In this document: positions 1 through 7,267 of the stretch, in pieces | How the letters are laid out: each line of letters opens with the position of its first letter | How positions within the stretch are numbered: the first letter of the stretch is position 1 | From: Streptomyces sp. NBC_01549 | GTDB taxonomy: Bacteria; Actinomycetota; Actinomycetes; Streptomycetales; Streptomycetaceae | Reading direction: 5' to 3' | DNA length: 64,000 nt | Assembly: GCF_026339955.1 (NCBI RefSeq) | Contig: NZ_JAPEPW010000002.1 | Location: 868,001 to 932,000 of the forward strand | The notes under the pieces: model-generated | Seen by the model: the letters and a program-made list of their open reading frames with translations, nothing else | Told to the model about the DNA's origin: nothing | Databases searched by the model: none | Made by a program: the position numbers and the translations under genes

Positions 1-434
1 AGGGGAGTCTCCGGGTCGGGGCGGTGCGAGTAGAAGATGTCCACGTAGTCCAGGCCCATCCGGGCCAGGCTCTGGTCGAGCGAGGACAGCAGATACTTCC
101 GGGAGCCCCATTCGCCGTACGGGCCCGGCCACATCAGATAGCCGGCCTTGGTGGAGATGACCAGCTCGTCGCGGTAGGACGCGAAGTCCGCTTTCAGGGC
201 GTCACCGAGGGCCGACTCGGCGGCACCGGGCGGCGGACCGTAGTTGTTGGCCAGGTCGAAGTGGGTGACACCGAGGTCGAAGGCGCGGCGCAGGATCGCG
301 CGCTGGGTCTCCACCGGCCGGTCGGGGCCGAAGTTGTGCCACAGGCCGAGCGACAGCGCGGGCAGCTTCAGTCCGCTGCGTCCGGTGCGCCGGTAGGGCA
401 TGTCCGCGTAACGGTCGGGGTGTGCGGTGTACAA
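1..434 (-). CDS. Aldo/keto reductase, partial (C-terminus outside window)
   Basis: N-terminal 144 residues of an NADPH-dependent aldo/keto reductase, closest by eye to the YghZ/L-glyceraldehyde-3-phosphate reductase group. Visible are the opening strand 'MPYRRTGRSGLKLPALSLG', the catalytic Asp/Tyr segment 'THFDLANNYGPPPG', the catalytic Lys in 'LVISTKAGY' and the start of the His segment 'DIFYSHRPD'. The start chosen is TTG at 434, six bases after AGGAG; no ATG with a ribosome site lies upstream. The gene runs off the left edge, so its end and operon are unknown. It is transcribed divergently from a LysR gene 127 bp away, its likely regulator (inference). Confidence 0.88.
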   Translation of the reverse strand, partial: MYTAHPDRYADMPYRRTGRSGLKLPALSLGLWHNFGPDRPVETQRAILRRAFDLGVTHFDLANNYGPPPGAAESALGDALKADFASYRDELVISTKAGYLMWPGPYGEWGSRKYLLSSLDQSLARMGLDYVDIFYSHRPDPETP

Positions 435-560
435 CGCTTGCTCCTGAAAGGCCGGGAAAACAGGTCTCCACTCTCGCGCGGGCACGTGCAGAGGTCCAAC
501 GGGAGAATCGGATGGGACTGAGCGACGGCGCTTCTCAATCGGCGGCTACTGTTGTGCTCC

Positions 561-1454
561 ATGGAACTGCGCCACCTTCAGCACTTCGTCGCGGTCGCCG
601 AGGACCAGCATTTCACCCGGGCGGCGGAACGGCTCATGGTGTCGCAGTCGGGACTGTCGTCCTCCATTCGCGCCCTGGAGCGGGAGCTTCAGGCCCCACT
701 GTTCGTGCGCACCACCCGTCGGGTCACGCTCACGGAGGCCGGTCGCGCCCTGCTCGGCGAGGCGGAGCGGATCCTCGCCCAGGTGCGCTCGGCGCAGGAC
801 GCCGTGGCCGCCGTACAGGGCGTGCTGCGCGGCACGCTCTCCCTGGGTACCGAGCAGTGCATCGCGGGCGTGGACGTGGCCAAGCTCCTCGCCGCGTTCC
901 GGCGGCGCCATCCCGACGTCGAGATCCGGCTGCGGCAGGCGGGTTCCGAGGCGCTGGCCGAGGAGGTCGCCGCGGGCCGTCTCGACCTGGCCTTCGCCGT
1001 CAGGACGCGGGCGGACGGCGACCAGCTGCGGTCGGTCCCGCTGACCAGCGAGCCGATGACCGTGCTCTGCCATCCGACGCACCACCTCGCGACCGCCGCC
1101 GTGGTCACGCCCGAGGAGCTGGGCGGCGAGGCGTTCGTCGACTTCCATCCCGACTGGGGGCCGCGCCGCACCACGGACGCGGCCTTCGCGGCGGCCGACG
1201 TACGGCGCACCGTGGCCCTGGAGGTCAGCGACGTGCACAGCCTGCTGGAGCTGGTCCACGAGGGCCTCGGCATCGCCGTCGTCCCCCGCCATTTCGGCCA
1301 CAAGCGCGAGGCCGGCGGTCTCACCGCCCTCCCCTTCAAGGGCGCCTGTGAAGCCTCGTACGAGACCGTCGCCATGCTGCCGCCACCGGACGCCACCAGT
1401 CCGGCGGCGCGGGCGCTGATGGTGCTTCTCGACACCCCGCAAGAGGGGGCCTGA
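561..1454 (+). CDS. LysR-family transcriptional regulator
   Basis: 297-residue LysR regulator. The N-terminal winged helix-turn-helix is clear: 'MELRHLQHFVAVAEDQHFTR' followed by 'AAERLMVSQSGLSSSIRALE'. The rest is a periplasmic-binding-like effector domain ending in a short tail. An in-frame ATG three codons upstream (552) is possible, but the ATG at 561 gives the canonical LysR beginning. It is divergent from the aldo/keto reductase at 1-434. LysR proteins usually control the neighbouring divergent gene with a small co-inducer, so the reductase is the obvious candidate target; the effector cannot be read from sequence. Confidence 0.9.
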   Translation: MELRHLQHFVAVAEDQHFTRAAERLMVSQSGLSSSIRALERELQAPLFVRTTRRVTLTEAGRALLGEAERILAQVRSAQDAVAAVQGVLRGTLSLGTEQCIAGVDVAKLLAAFRRRHPDVEIRLRQAGSEALAEEVAAGRLDLAFAVRTRADGDQLRSVPLTSEPMTVLCHPTHHLATAAVVTPEELGGEAFVDFHPDWGPRRTTDAAFAAADVRRTVALEVSDVHSLLELVHEGLGIAVVPRHFGHKREAGGLTALPFKGACEASYETVAMLPPPDATSPAARALMVLLDTPQEGA

Positions 1455-1511
1455 CACCACCCCCGGACGGGTTCCAGCACTCCTGACCCGGCCCGCTCCC
1501 CGGCCGCAGAC

Positions 1512-1527
1512 TCGTGGACGTCCACGA
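1512..1527. promoter_or_regulatory. 16-bp perfect palindrome
   Basis: TCGTGGACGTCCACGA is a perfect 16-bp palindrome 27 bp upstream of the broken carotenoid oxygenase start. Its size and position suit a dimeric repressor operator. The cognate regulator is not evident; the upstream LysR is a weak candidate because LysR sites normally have a T-N11-A form. Confidence 0.4.
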
Positions 1528-1554
1528 CGGCGACTGCGAGGCTGGAGTACGGAG

Positions 1555-2336
1555 ATGGCGGATCACACACGGCGGACGGTCCTGCGCGGGGCGGCGATCG
1601 CGGCGGCGGGAGGGCTCGTCGGCTCGATGGGGGGCCGCGCGGCGGCGGCAGCGGAACCGGTGTCGGGCACAGCGGCACAGGGCGGGCATCGGTTCCCGTT
1701 CCTGGAGGGGGCGTTCAAGCCCGTCACCGAGGAGCTGACGGCGTTCGACCTCCCGGTCACCGGACGCATCCCGCGCGAGCTGAACGGCCGCTTCCTGCGC
1801 AACGGCCCCAACGTCCTGGGCCTGGAGGACCCGCGCGCCCACCACTGGATGCTCGGCGAAGGCATGGTGCACGGAGTGCGGCTGCGGGACGGGCGCGCCG
1901 AGTGGTACCGCAACCGCTGGGTCCGCTCGGCCTCCGTGGCCGGGAAACTCGGCGAGCCGTACCCCGGGCCCGTCCCGCCGGACGACTTCCCGTGCAACAC
2001 CCATGTGATCGGGTACAAGGCCTGACGCCCGACGGGAACCCGCCCGACCGGGCCTTCGCCAACGCGCTGATCAAGCACGACCTGCTCCGCGGCATCACAC
2101 AGGTCCATCGGCTGCCGCGGGACGCCGCCGCGGGGGAGGCCGTCTTCGTCCCCTCCGAGGGCGCACGGGCCGAGGACGACGGCTATGCGGTCGCCTATGT
2201 GCACAACCCCGACCGCGGGGCCGCCGATTTGGTGATCCTGGCGGCCCAGGCCTTCACGCGCGAGCCGGTCGCCCGGGTCCATCTCCCGGGGCGGGTGCCG
2301 CTCGGCTTCCACGGGAGTTGGATTCCGGACGCGTGA
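1555..2336 (+). pseudogene. Carotenoid oxygenase (RPE65/CCD family), internally deleted and frameshifted
   Basis: Remnant of a secreted carotenoid cleavage oxygenase. Frame 1 (1555-2025) gives a twin-arginine signal ('RRTVLRGAAIAAAGG') and the family N-terminus ('GRIPRELNGRFLRNGPN', 'HHWMLGEGMVHGVRLRDG', 'NTHVIGYKA'), then stops. The other frame continues to 2336 with the family's C-terminal part: 'YVHNPDRGAADLVILAAQ', then 'PVARVHLPGRVPLGFHGSW'. Intact members have roughly 450-500 residues; here about 156 plus about 100 remain, so the middle, including most of the iron-ligand His region, is missing. The junction is near 2020. A functional enzyme is not possible from this locus. Confidence 0.85.
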
Positions 2337-2363
2337 GGGACCGCGATACGCGATGGTGGACGC

Positions 2364-2873
2364 ATGCATGCAAAGGACATCCTCATCGACGCGTACAGCC
2401 GCATCCAGGAAGAGGTCCATGCCGCCGTCGAGGGCCTGCCGCCGGACGTTCTCAACGCCCGCCCCTCGGACGACGCCAACTCCGTCTCATGGCTGGTCTG
2501 GCACCTCACCCGCGTCCAGGACGACCATGTCGCGGACGCCGCCGGGCTCGAGCAGGTCTGGCTCTCGCAGGACTGGGAGAAGCGCTTCGGGCTCGATCTG
2601 CCGCGCCAGGACACGGGGTACGGGCACAGCTCGGCGAAGGTCGCCAAGGTACGGGTCGACTCCGCCGACCTGCTGACCGGGTACTACGACGCCGTGCACG
2701 AACAGACGCTGGAGTTCGTGCGCGGGCTGACCGCCAAGGACCTCGAGCGGATCGTGGACGAGCGCTGGGATCCCCCGGTCACCCTCGGCGTACGGCTGGT
2801 CAGCGTCCTGTCCGACGATCTGCAGCACGTCGGACAGGCCGCCTATGTACGGGGGCTGGTTCAGAGGGCGTAG
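2364..2873 (+). CDS. DinB-family (DUF664-like) protein
   Basis: 169-residue four-helix DinB-fold protein of the actinobacterial DinB_2/DUF664 type. A His-rich metal site is suggested by 'WLVWHLTRVQDDH' and by 'DDLQHVGQAAYVRG' near the C-terminus. Family members include mycothiol-dependent transferases, so a thiol-dependent detoxification role is possible, but the substrate is unknown. The gene converges on add and the two overlap by 13 bp at their 3' ends. It starts 27 bp after the broken carotenoid oxygenase. Confidence 0.82.
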   Translation: MHAKDILIDAYSRIQEEVHAAVEGLPPDVLNARPSDDANSVSWLVWHLTRVQDDHVADAAGLEQVWLSQDWEKRFGLDLPRQDTGYGHSSAKVAKVRVDSADLLTGYYDAVHEQTLEFVRGLTAKDLERIVDERWDPPVTLGVRLVSVLSDDLQHVGQAAYVRGLVQRA

Positions 2874-3919
2874 CCGGGCAGGACGACGTCCTCGATGAGG
2901 GCCTTGCGCTCGTCGAACGGGATGAACGCGCTCTTCAAGGCGTTCACCGTGACCGTGCGCAGGTCCTCCACCGTCCAGCCCGCCTCCTCGACCAGCAGCG
3001 CCATCTCGCGCGTCATCGTCGTGCCCGACACCAGACGGTTGTCGGTGTTGAGGGTGACGCGGAAGCCGAGGTCGCGCAGGGCGGTGATGGGGTGCTCGGC
3101 GATGGAGGTCGCGGCGCCCGTCTGGAGGTTGGAGGTCGGGCACATCTCCAGAGCGATACGGCGGTCGCGCACCCAGCTCGCGAGGCGGCCGAGCTTGCCG
3201 TCGACGATGTCCTCGGTGATACGGACGCCGTGGCCGATGCGCTGGGCGCCGCAGACCTGGAGGGCCTGGTGGATGCTGGGCAGGCCGTGGGCCTCACCGG
3301 CGTGGATGGTGAACGGGACGCTCTCGCCGCGCAGGTGCTCGAAGGCGGCGAGGTGGTCGGCGGGCGGGAAGCCGTCCTCGGCCCCCGCGATGTCGAAGCC
3401 GACGACACCGGCGTCCCGGAACGCCACCGCGAGGTCGGCGATCTCCCGGGTGCGGTCGAACATGCGCATCCCGCACAGCAGGGTGCCGACACGGACCGGG
3501 GTGCCCGCGGCCGCCGCCTTGGCCATACCGGCCGCCAGACCCTCCTGCACGGTCTCGACGACCTCGGGCAGGGTCAGCCCGCCGTTCACCATCAGCTCGG
3601 GCGCGTACCGGACCTCGCCGTAGACGACGCCGTCCTCGGCCAGGTCGAGCACGTACTCCTCGGCCGTGCGCAGCAGGCCCTCGCGGCTCTGCATCACGGC
3701 GAGGGTGTGCTCGAAGGTGGCTATGTAGCGCACCAGGTCACCGGAGTTGGCGGCCTCGTAGTACCAGGCGGCCAGCGCGTCCGGGTCGGTGGTGGGCAGC
3801 GTGTGGCCGACCGTCTCGGCGAGCTCCACCAGGGTGGCGGGGCGCAGGCCGCCGTCGAGGTGGTCGTGCAGCACGGCCTTGGGGAGGCGGCGGATGGTGT
3901 CGATGCGGGGCGCGGTCAT
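2861..3919 (-). CDS. add: Adenosine deaminase
   Basis: 352-residue cytosolic purine deaminase converting adenosine (and deoxyadenosine) to inosine. The metal-binding HxH motif is 'LHDHLDGGLRP' near residue 18. The other signature elements follow in order: 'FTIHAGEAHG' (catalytic HAGE), 'RIGHGVRI', and 'LNTDNRLVSG' with the metal-ligand Asp region. Length matches bacterial Add. ATG at 3919. It is followed on the same strand, upstream by 43 bp, by a VOC-family gene, and converges with the DinB gene. Purine salvage is the expected role. Confidence 0.95.
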   Translation of the reverse strand: MTAPRIDTIRRLPKAVLHDHLDGGLRPATLVELAETVGHTLPTTDPDALAAWYYEAANSGDLVRYIATFEHTLAVMQSREGLLRTAEEYVLDLAEDGVVYGEVRYAPELMVNGGLTLPEVVETVQEGLAAGMAKAAAAGTPVRVGTLLCGMRMFDRTREIADLAVAFRDAGVVGFDIAGAEDGFPPADHLAAFEHLRGESVPFTIHAGEAHGLPSIHQALQVCGAQRIGHGVRITEDIVDGKLGRLASWVRDRRIALEMCPTSNLQTGAATSIAEHPITALRDLGFRVTLNTDNRLVSGTTMTREMALLVEEAGWTVEDLRTVTVNALKSAFIPFDERKALIEDVVLPGYAL

Positions 3920-3962
3920 GCGTGTCGTTCCTCGGCAGGTTCTGAGCGGCTTGGTGGATGAG

Positions 3963-4358
3963 TCAGGCGGTGGCGGGCTGGAGCAGGTCCCAGCGGTTTC
4001 CGTACAGGTCCTGGAAGACGACGACCGAGCCGTACGGTTCGTGGCGCGGCTCCTCCAGGAAGGTCACGCCCGCCTCGCGCATGCGGGCGTGGTCGCGGGC
4101 GAAGTCGTCGGTGTGCAGGAAGAAGGCCACGCGCCCGCCGGTCTGGTCGCCCACCCGCCCGCGCTGTGCCTCGTCCTTGGCCCGGGCCAACAGCAGTCCG
4201 CTGCCGCCGCCCTCCGTGCCCGGCTCGACGACGACCCAGCGCGATCCGTCGGGCCGCGGCTGGTCCTCGACGAGCCGGAACCCGAGGGCTTCGGTGTAGA
4301 AGCGGATCGCCTCGTCGTAGTCGTCGACGACGAGGGTGACCAGCGCGATGCGTCGCAT
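3963..4358 (-). CDS. VOC-family (glyoxalase/bleomycin-resistance fold) protein
   Basis: 131-residue protein with two beta-alpha-beta-beta-beta modules of the vicinal oxygen chelate superfamily: 'LVTLVVDDYDEAIRFYTEAL' at the N-terminus and 'GSVVVFQDLYGNRWDLLQP' at the C-terminus. The C-terminal Glu/His metal ligands of true glyoxalase I are not obvious, so a dioxygenase, resistance or binding role cannot be decided. It lies 43 bp upstream of add on the same strand and may share a transcript with it. Confidence 0.85.
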   Translation of the reverse strand: MRRIALVTLVVDDYDEAIRFYTEALGFRLVEDQPRPDGSRWVVVEPGTEGGGSGLLLARAKDEAQRGRVGDQTGGRVAFFLHTDDFARDHARMREAGVTFLEEPRHEPYGSVVVFQDLYGNRWDLLQPATA

Positions 4359-4732
4359 CGGGACCCCTTAGGTAGTTATACGTAACACGTTAGGGTACGG
4401 CATCCCATCGGATGCTTCCGTCCTGCCACCCGGGCGCCGGGTCGCAGGGCGCGGCGAGGTGCGGGACGCTGGGCACGCCGGCCAGGACCGCACGGGCCGG
4501 GTCCGCGCCGGGACCGGATCGCACCCGGTCGACGTTCATCTTTCACGTCCGCAGCGGGAACGATCTCCGCCCGGCAATCGTCTACATTTCTGTAGACCGT
4601 CTACAGAAATGTAGTCACTGCGGATGCCGTCTTCCGTCGCGCCCGCACGCCATGAGGAAAGGGGCCTTCGTCGATGTCCGCAGCCCTGCGCACCGCGCTG
4701 ACGTACGTGGCCGATGTTCCCCGGGCCCTGTC
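4359..4732. other. 374-bp intergenic region ahead of the PAP2 gene
   Basis: Divergent control region between the VOC gene and the PAP2 gene. Near the VOC start it holds repeated GTTA/GTAAC half-sites around 4374-4394. The middle stretch (about 4400-4550) is featureless GC-rich sequence. A possible ECF-type promoter (GGAAC at 4557-4561, 17 bp, CGTCTA at 4579-4584) runs into the double dyad at 4580-4616. A possible 20-codon reading frame lies at 4674-4736. Confidence 0.5.
4580..4616. promoter_or_regulatory. Tandem dyad operator, BlaI/MecI-like half-sites
   Basis: Two adjacent dyads, GTCTACA-tttc-TGTAGAC (4580-4597, perfect 7-bp arms) and GTCTACA-gaaa-TGTAGTC (4599-4616). Together they also form a perfect 15-bp inverted repeat around a 3-bp centre (4582-4614). 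TACA/TGTA half-sites are typical of BlaI/MecI/CopY-family repressors. No such repressor is encoded in the window, so it would act from elsewhere. The site overlaps the possible ECF -10 and lies about 120 bp upstream of the PAP2 start. Confidence 0.65.
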
Positions 4733-4736
4733 GTGA
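4674..4736 (+). CDS. Possible 20-residue upstream peptide, start-stop coupled to PAP2
   Basis: ATG at 4674 lies about 9 bp after AGGAAAGGGG and opens a 20-codon frame beginning 'MSAALRTALTYVADV' and ending in TGA at 4734-4736. The stop overlaps the proposed GTG start of the PAP2 gene (GTGA). It could be a real coupling leader or the tail of a lost gene. No homologue is recognised. Codon bias cannot settle a frame this short. Confidence 0.25.
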   Translation: MSAALRTALTYVADVPRALS

Positions 4737-5461
4737 AGCGCGCGGACGTGAGCGACCTCGCGGGATCGACCGCGGTCGGCAGCCTGGTGGCCTTCGTGCT
4801 GCTGACGCTGATCGTGACCGGTCAGGACGGCGCCCCGCTCTTCGGTGACCAGGACCTCCACGCCTGGTCGGCGCACCACCGCCCGCCCGTCGCGCTCGCC
4901 CTGGCCCGCGGGCTGACCTACACGGGCACGGGCGTCCTGCCGTATGCGATGGTCGCGCTGGCGGGCGTCGTCCTCGGTCGCACCGCGCGGCAGCGGACGC
5001 TCTTCGCCCTGGGCTGCGTCGGCTGTCTCGCCGCCGCCCAGGCCGTACGGTACGGCGTGATGTCCCTGGTCGCCCGCCCCCGCCCCGCGACGCTGGAGTG
5101 GGCCACGCGGGCTTCCGGCTGGTCCTTCCCGTCGGGCCACACCACCACGTCCGCCATCGCCGGCGGACTGCTCGTCCTCGCGGTGCTCGCGCGGGCGCCA
5201 CGCGGCGGCCGGGCTCTCGCGGCGCTCCTCGCGTGCTGGGCCGTCCTGGTCGGACTCACCAGGGTCTACCTGGGCGTTCACTGGTTCTCCGACGTGCTCG
5301 GCGGCTGGCTGTTCGCCCTGTGCTGGCTGAGCCTCGGCGTCTACACCCTCGCCCGCATCGCCCCGCGGACGTTCTCCTCCCTACAGCCTGCCGCAGAAGG
5401 TGGCCGCAGGGCGCGTCGTGCGGACCGTGCTGAAGCGGGGCGCCCACCCATGACATCGTGA
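4733..5461 (+). CDS. PAP2-family membrane phosphatase
   Basis: 242-residue integral membrane phosphatase of the PAP2/BcrC type, expected to remove phosphate from lipid pyrophosphates or phosphatidic acid at the outer face of the membrane. About five or six hydrophobic segments are visible. The three catalytic motifs are 'RYGVMSLVARPRP', 'SFPSGHTTT' and 'LTRVYLGVHWFSDVLGG'. The first has Arg where Lys is usual. The GTG at 4733 is preferred because the frame upstream reads through control DNA; an ATG at 4650 is the alternative. Regulation through the upstream dyad, perhaps with envelope stress, is inferred from the operator and family role. Confidence 0.85.
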   Translation: MKRADVSDLAGSTAVGSLVAFVLLTLIVTGQDGAPLFGDQDLHAWSAHHRPPVALALARGLTYTGTGVLPYAMVALAGVVLGRTARQRTLFALGCVGCLAAAQAVRYGVMSLVARPRPATLEWATRASGWSFPSGHTTTSAIAGGLLVLAVLARAPRGGRALAALLACWAVLVGLTRVYLGVHWFSDVLGGWLFALCWLSLGVYTLARIAPRTFSSLQPAAEGGRRARRADRAEAGRPPMTS

Positions 5462-5542
5462 AGATCGACTCGGGTCGGCCCCCGCCGCCCCCCTACCAAG
5501 CGCTGCCCCCTGGCGAGCGCTGCCCCACAGGAGTTGAGTGCG

Positions 5543-6253
5543 ATGTCCGAGCTGTCGAAGCCGACCGGAGCCCCCGCCCATCAGAACGTGACCTTCCCCA
5601 GCGCCGGGACCACGGCCCACGGCTATCTGACGCTGCCTCCGTCCGGCCAGGGGCCCGGGGTGATCGTCATCCAGGAGTGGTGGGGTCTGACCGACCACAT
5701 CGCGCAGGTGGCGGACCGACTGGCCGCCGAGGGCTTCGTGGCCCTCGCGCCCGACCTGTACGGCGGCAATGTCGCCCATGACAGCGGCGAGGCCTTCCGG
5801 ATGATGAAGGAGCTGCCTGTGTCGCGCGGCGTCGAGCTGCTCTCCGGTGCGGTCGACCATCTGCTCGGGCTGCCCGAGGTCACCTCGGACACGGTGGGCG
5901 CGGTCGGCTTCTGCATGGGCGGCGGCTTCGTCCTCTACCTGGCCGCGGCCGACCCCCGGGTCAGCGCGGCGGTGCCGTTCTACGGCGTGATCCAGGGCAA
6001 AATGCCTGACTTCTCCCACCTGAAGGCGCAGATCCAGGGTCACTACGGCGAACTCGACACGAGCATCCCGAAGGAGAACCTGGAGCAGCTGAGCAAGGCG
6101 ATCCAGCAGCAGGCCGGCATCGTCGCGGACTTCCGTCTCTACCCTGCCGGCCACGCCTTCTTCAACGACGGCCGACCGGAGACGCACCACCCCAAGTCGG
6201 CCGCGCGGGCATGGGAGAGCACCGTGGGCTTCCTGCACGAGCGTCTCGGCTGA
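5543..6253 (+). CDS. Dienelactone hydrolase family protein
   Basis: 236-residue alpha/beta hydrolase of the dienelactone hydrolase family. The substrate-entry segment 'GVIVIQEWWGLTDHI', the cysteine nucleophile elbow 'GFCMGGGFV' and the histidine segment 'YPAGHAFFND' are all present, so the Cys-His-Asp triad is intact. Likely cytosolic, hydrolysing a lactone or ester; substrate unknown. ATG at 5543 sits about 10 bp after AGGAG; a TTG at 5534 is too close to that site. It lies 81 bp after the PAP2 gene and is followed by a strong terminator shared with the convergent reductase. Confidence 0.9.
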   Translation: MSELSKPTGAPAHQNVTFPSAGTTAHGYLTLPPSGQGPGVIVIQEWWGLTDHIAQVADRLAAEGFVALAPDLYGGNVAHDSGEAFRMMKELPVSRGVELLSGAVDHLLGLPEVTSDTVGAVGFCMGGGFVLYLAAADPRVSAAVPFYGVIQGKMPDFSHLKAQIQGHYGELDTSIPKENLEQLSKAIQQQAGIVADFRLYPAGHAFFNDGRPETHHPKSAARAWESTVGFLHERLG

Positions 6254-6257
6254 GCAC

Positions 6258-6296
6258 GTCACCCGGGGCGGCCCGACGAGGACCGCCCCGGGTGAC
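6258..6296. terminator. Convergent terminator hairpin
   Basis: Perfect 14-bp stem GTCACCCGGGGCGG (6258-6271) with its complement at 6283-6296 and an 11-nt loop. It lies between the 3' ends of the dienelactone hydrolase and the convergent aldo/keto reductase. There is no U-tract, as is common in Streptomyces. Confidence 0.8.
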
Positions 6297-6307
6297 GGAC
6301 CCCACGG

Positions 6308-7213
6308 TCACTCGCCCGGCTGATGGAGCGCGTCGAGGCGGGCCATCTCGTCGTCGGTGAGCCGCAGCGCGCCCGCGGCGACGTTCTCGACGAGATGGTC
6401 CGGACTGCCGGTGCCGGGGATGGCCAGCACGTGCGGGCCCTGCCGCAGGGTCCACGCGAGCCGTACCTGCGCGGGCGTCACGCCGTGCGCACGCGCCACG
6501 GCGAGCACCTCGTCGCCGTCGGTGCCGCTCGGCCCCTGCGCGCCGCCCTTGCCCGCGATCGCGAAGAACGGCACGAACGCGACGCCCGTTTCCCCGCACC
6601 TACGCAGCAGTTCGTCGGTCTCCGCGCTCGGGGAGTCGAGCCCGTACTGGTTCTGCACGCTCACCACCGGTGCGATGGCCTGCGCCTCCGCGAGGTGCCG
6701 GGGTGTGACGCTGGAGACGCCGAGGTGCCGCACCAGCCCCGCCTCGCGCAGCTCGGCCAGTGCGCCGAAGTGCTCGGCGATCGAGTCCTGCCCCGTCCGC
6801 CGCAGGTACACGAGGTCGAGGTGGTCGCGGCCCAACTGCCGCAGGTTCTCCTCGACATGGGCGCGGAGCTGGTCCGGCCGGGCCGGGGTGCCCCACTCCC
6901 CCTCGTAGTCCCGGAACGGCCCGACCTTGGATGCGATGACCAGGTCGTCCGCGTACGGGGCCAGCGCGCTGCTGATCAGCTCGTTCGCGGAGCGCAGCGA
7001 CGAGAAGTAGAACGCGGCGGTGTCGATGTGGTTGACACCCAGTTCGATCGCGCGGCGCAGCACGGCGATCGACCGGTCCCGGCCGCTCGGAGTGCCGAGG
7101 TGGAAGGCCGCGCTGCCCGTCAGCCGCATCGCGCCGAAGCCGATGCGGCGGACGGGGAGATCTCCGAGTGTCCAGGTGCCCGCCGCTGCCGCGGTGATCG
7201 TTTCCGAGGTCAT
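6308..7213 (-). CDS. Aldo/keto reductase with altered catalytic histidine site
   Basis: 301-residue (beta/alpha)8 oxidoreductase. The family core is clear: 'IGFGAMRLTG', Asp/Tyr segment 'VNHIDTAAFYFSS', Lys in 'LVIASKVGPF', cofactor segments 'GVSSVTPRHL' and 'AIPGTGSPDHLVEN'. The usual catalytic His ('LHRxD'-type) position reads 'LVYLRRTGQD', so His appears replaced by Arg. I recall similar replacements in a YdbC-like subgroup, so this may be a subfamily trait rather than decay. ATG at 7213 is chosen; a GTG at 7231 has its purine-rich stretch too close. It converges with the dienelactone hydrolase. Confidence 0.88.
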   Translation of the reverse strand: MTSETITAAAAGTWTLGDLPVRRIGFGAMRLTGSAAFHLGTPSGRDRSIAVLRRAIELGVNHIDTAAFYFSSLRSANELISSALAPYADDLVIASKVGPFRDYEGEWGTPARPDQLRAHVEENLRQLGRDHLDLVYLRRTGQDSIAEHFGALAELREAGLVRHLGVSSVTPRHLAEAQAIAPVVSVQNQYGLDSPSAETDELLRRCGETGVAFVPFFAIAGKGGAQGPSGTDGDEVLAVARAHGVTPAQVRLAWTLRQGPHVLAIPGTGSPDHLVENVAAGALRLTDDEMARLDALHQPGE

Positions 7214-7267
7214 CGCGGCAGTTTCGCACACCTTTTCCGGGCCCGGGCGCCTGCTGTCGGCAGCCGA

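Noticed and set aside
2318..3961. A 547-codon plus-strand frame over the add gene
   Set aside because: Shadow of the adenosine deaminase gene; no domain and unnatural composition. GC-rich third positions create such frames throughout the window.
4374..4394. GTTA/GTAAC repeats upstream of the VOC gene as an operator
   Set aside because: Half-sites are short and irregularly spaced; not strong enough for a separate feature.
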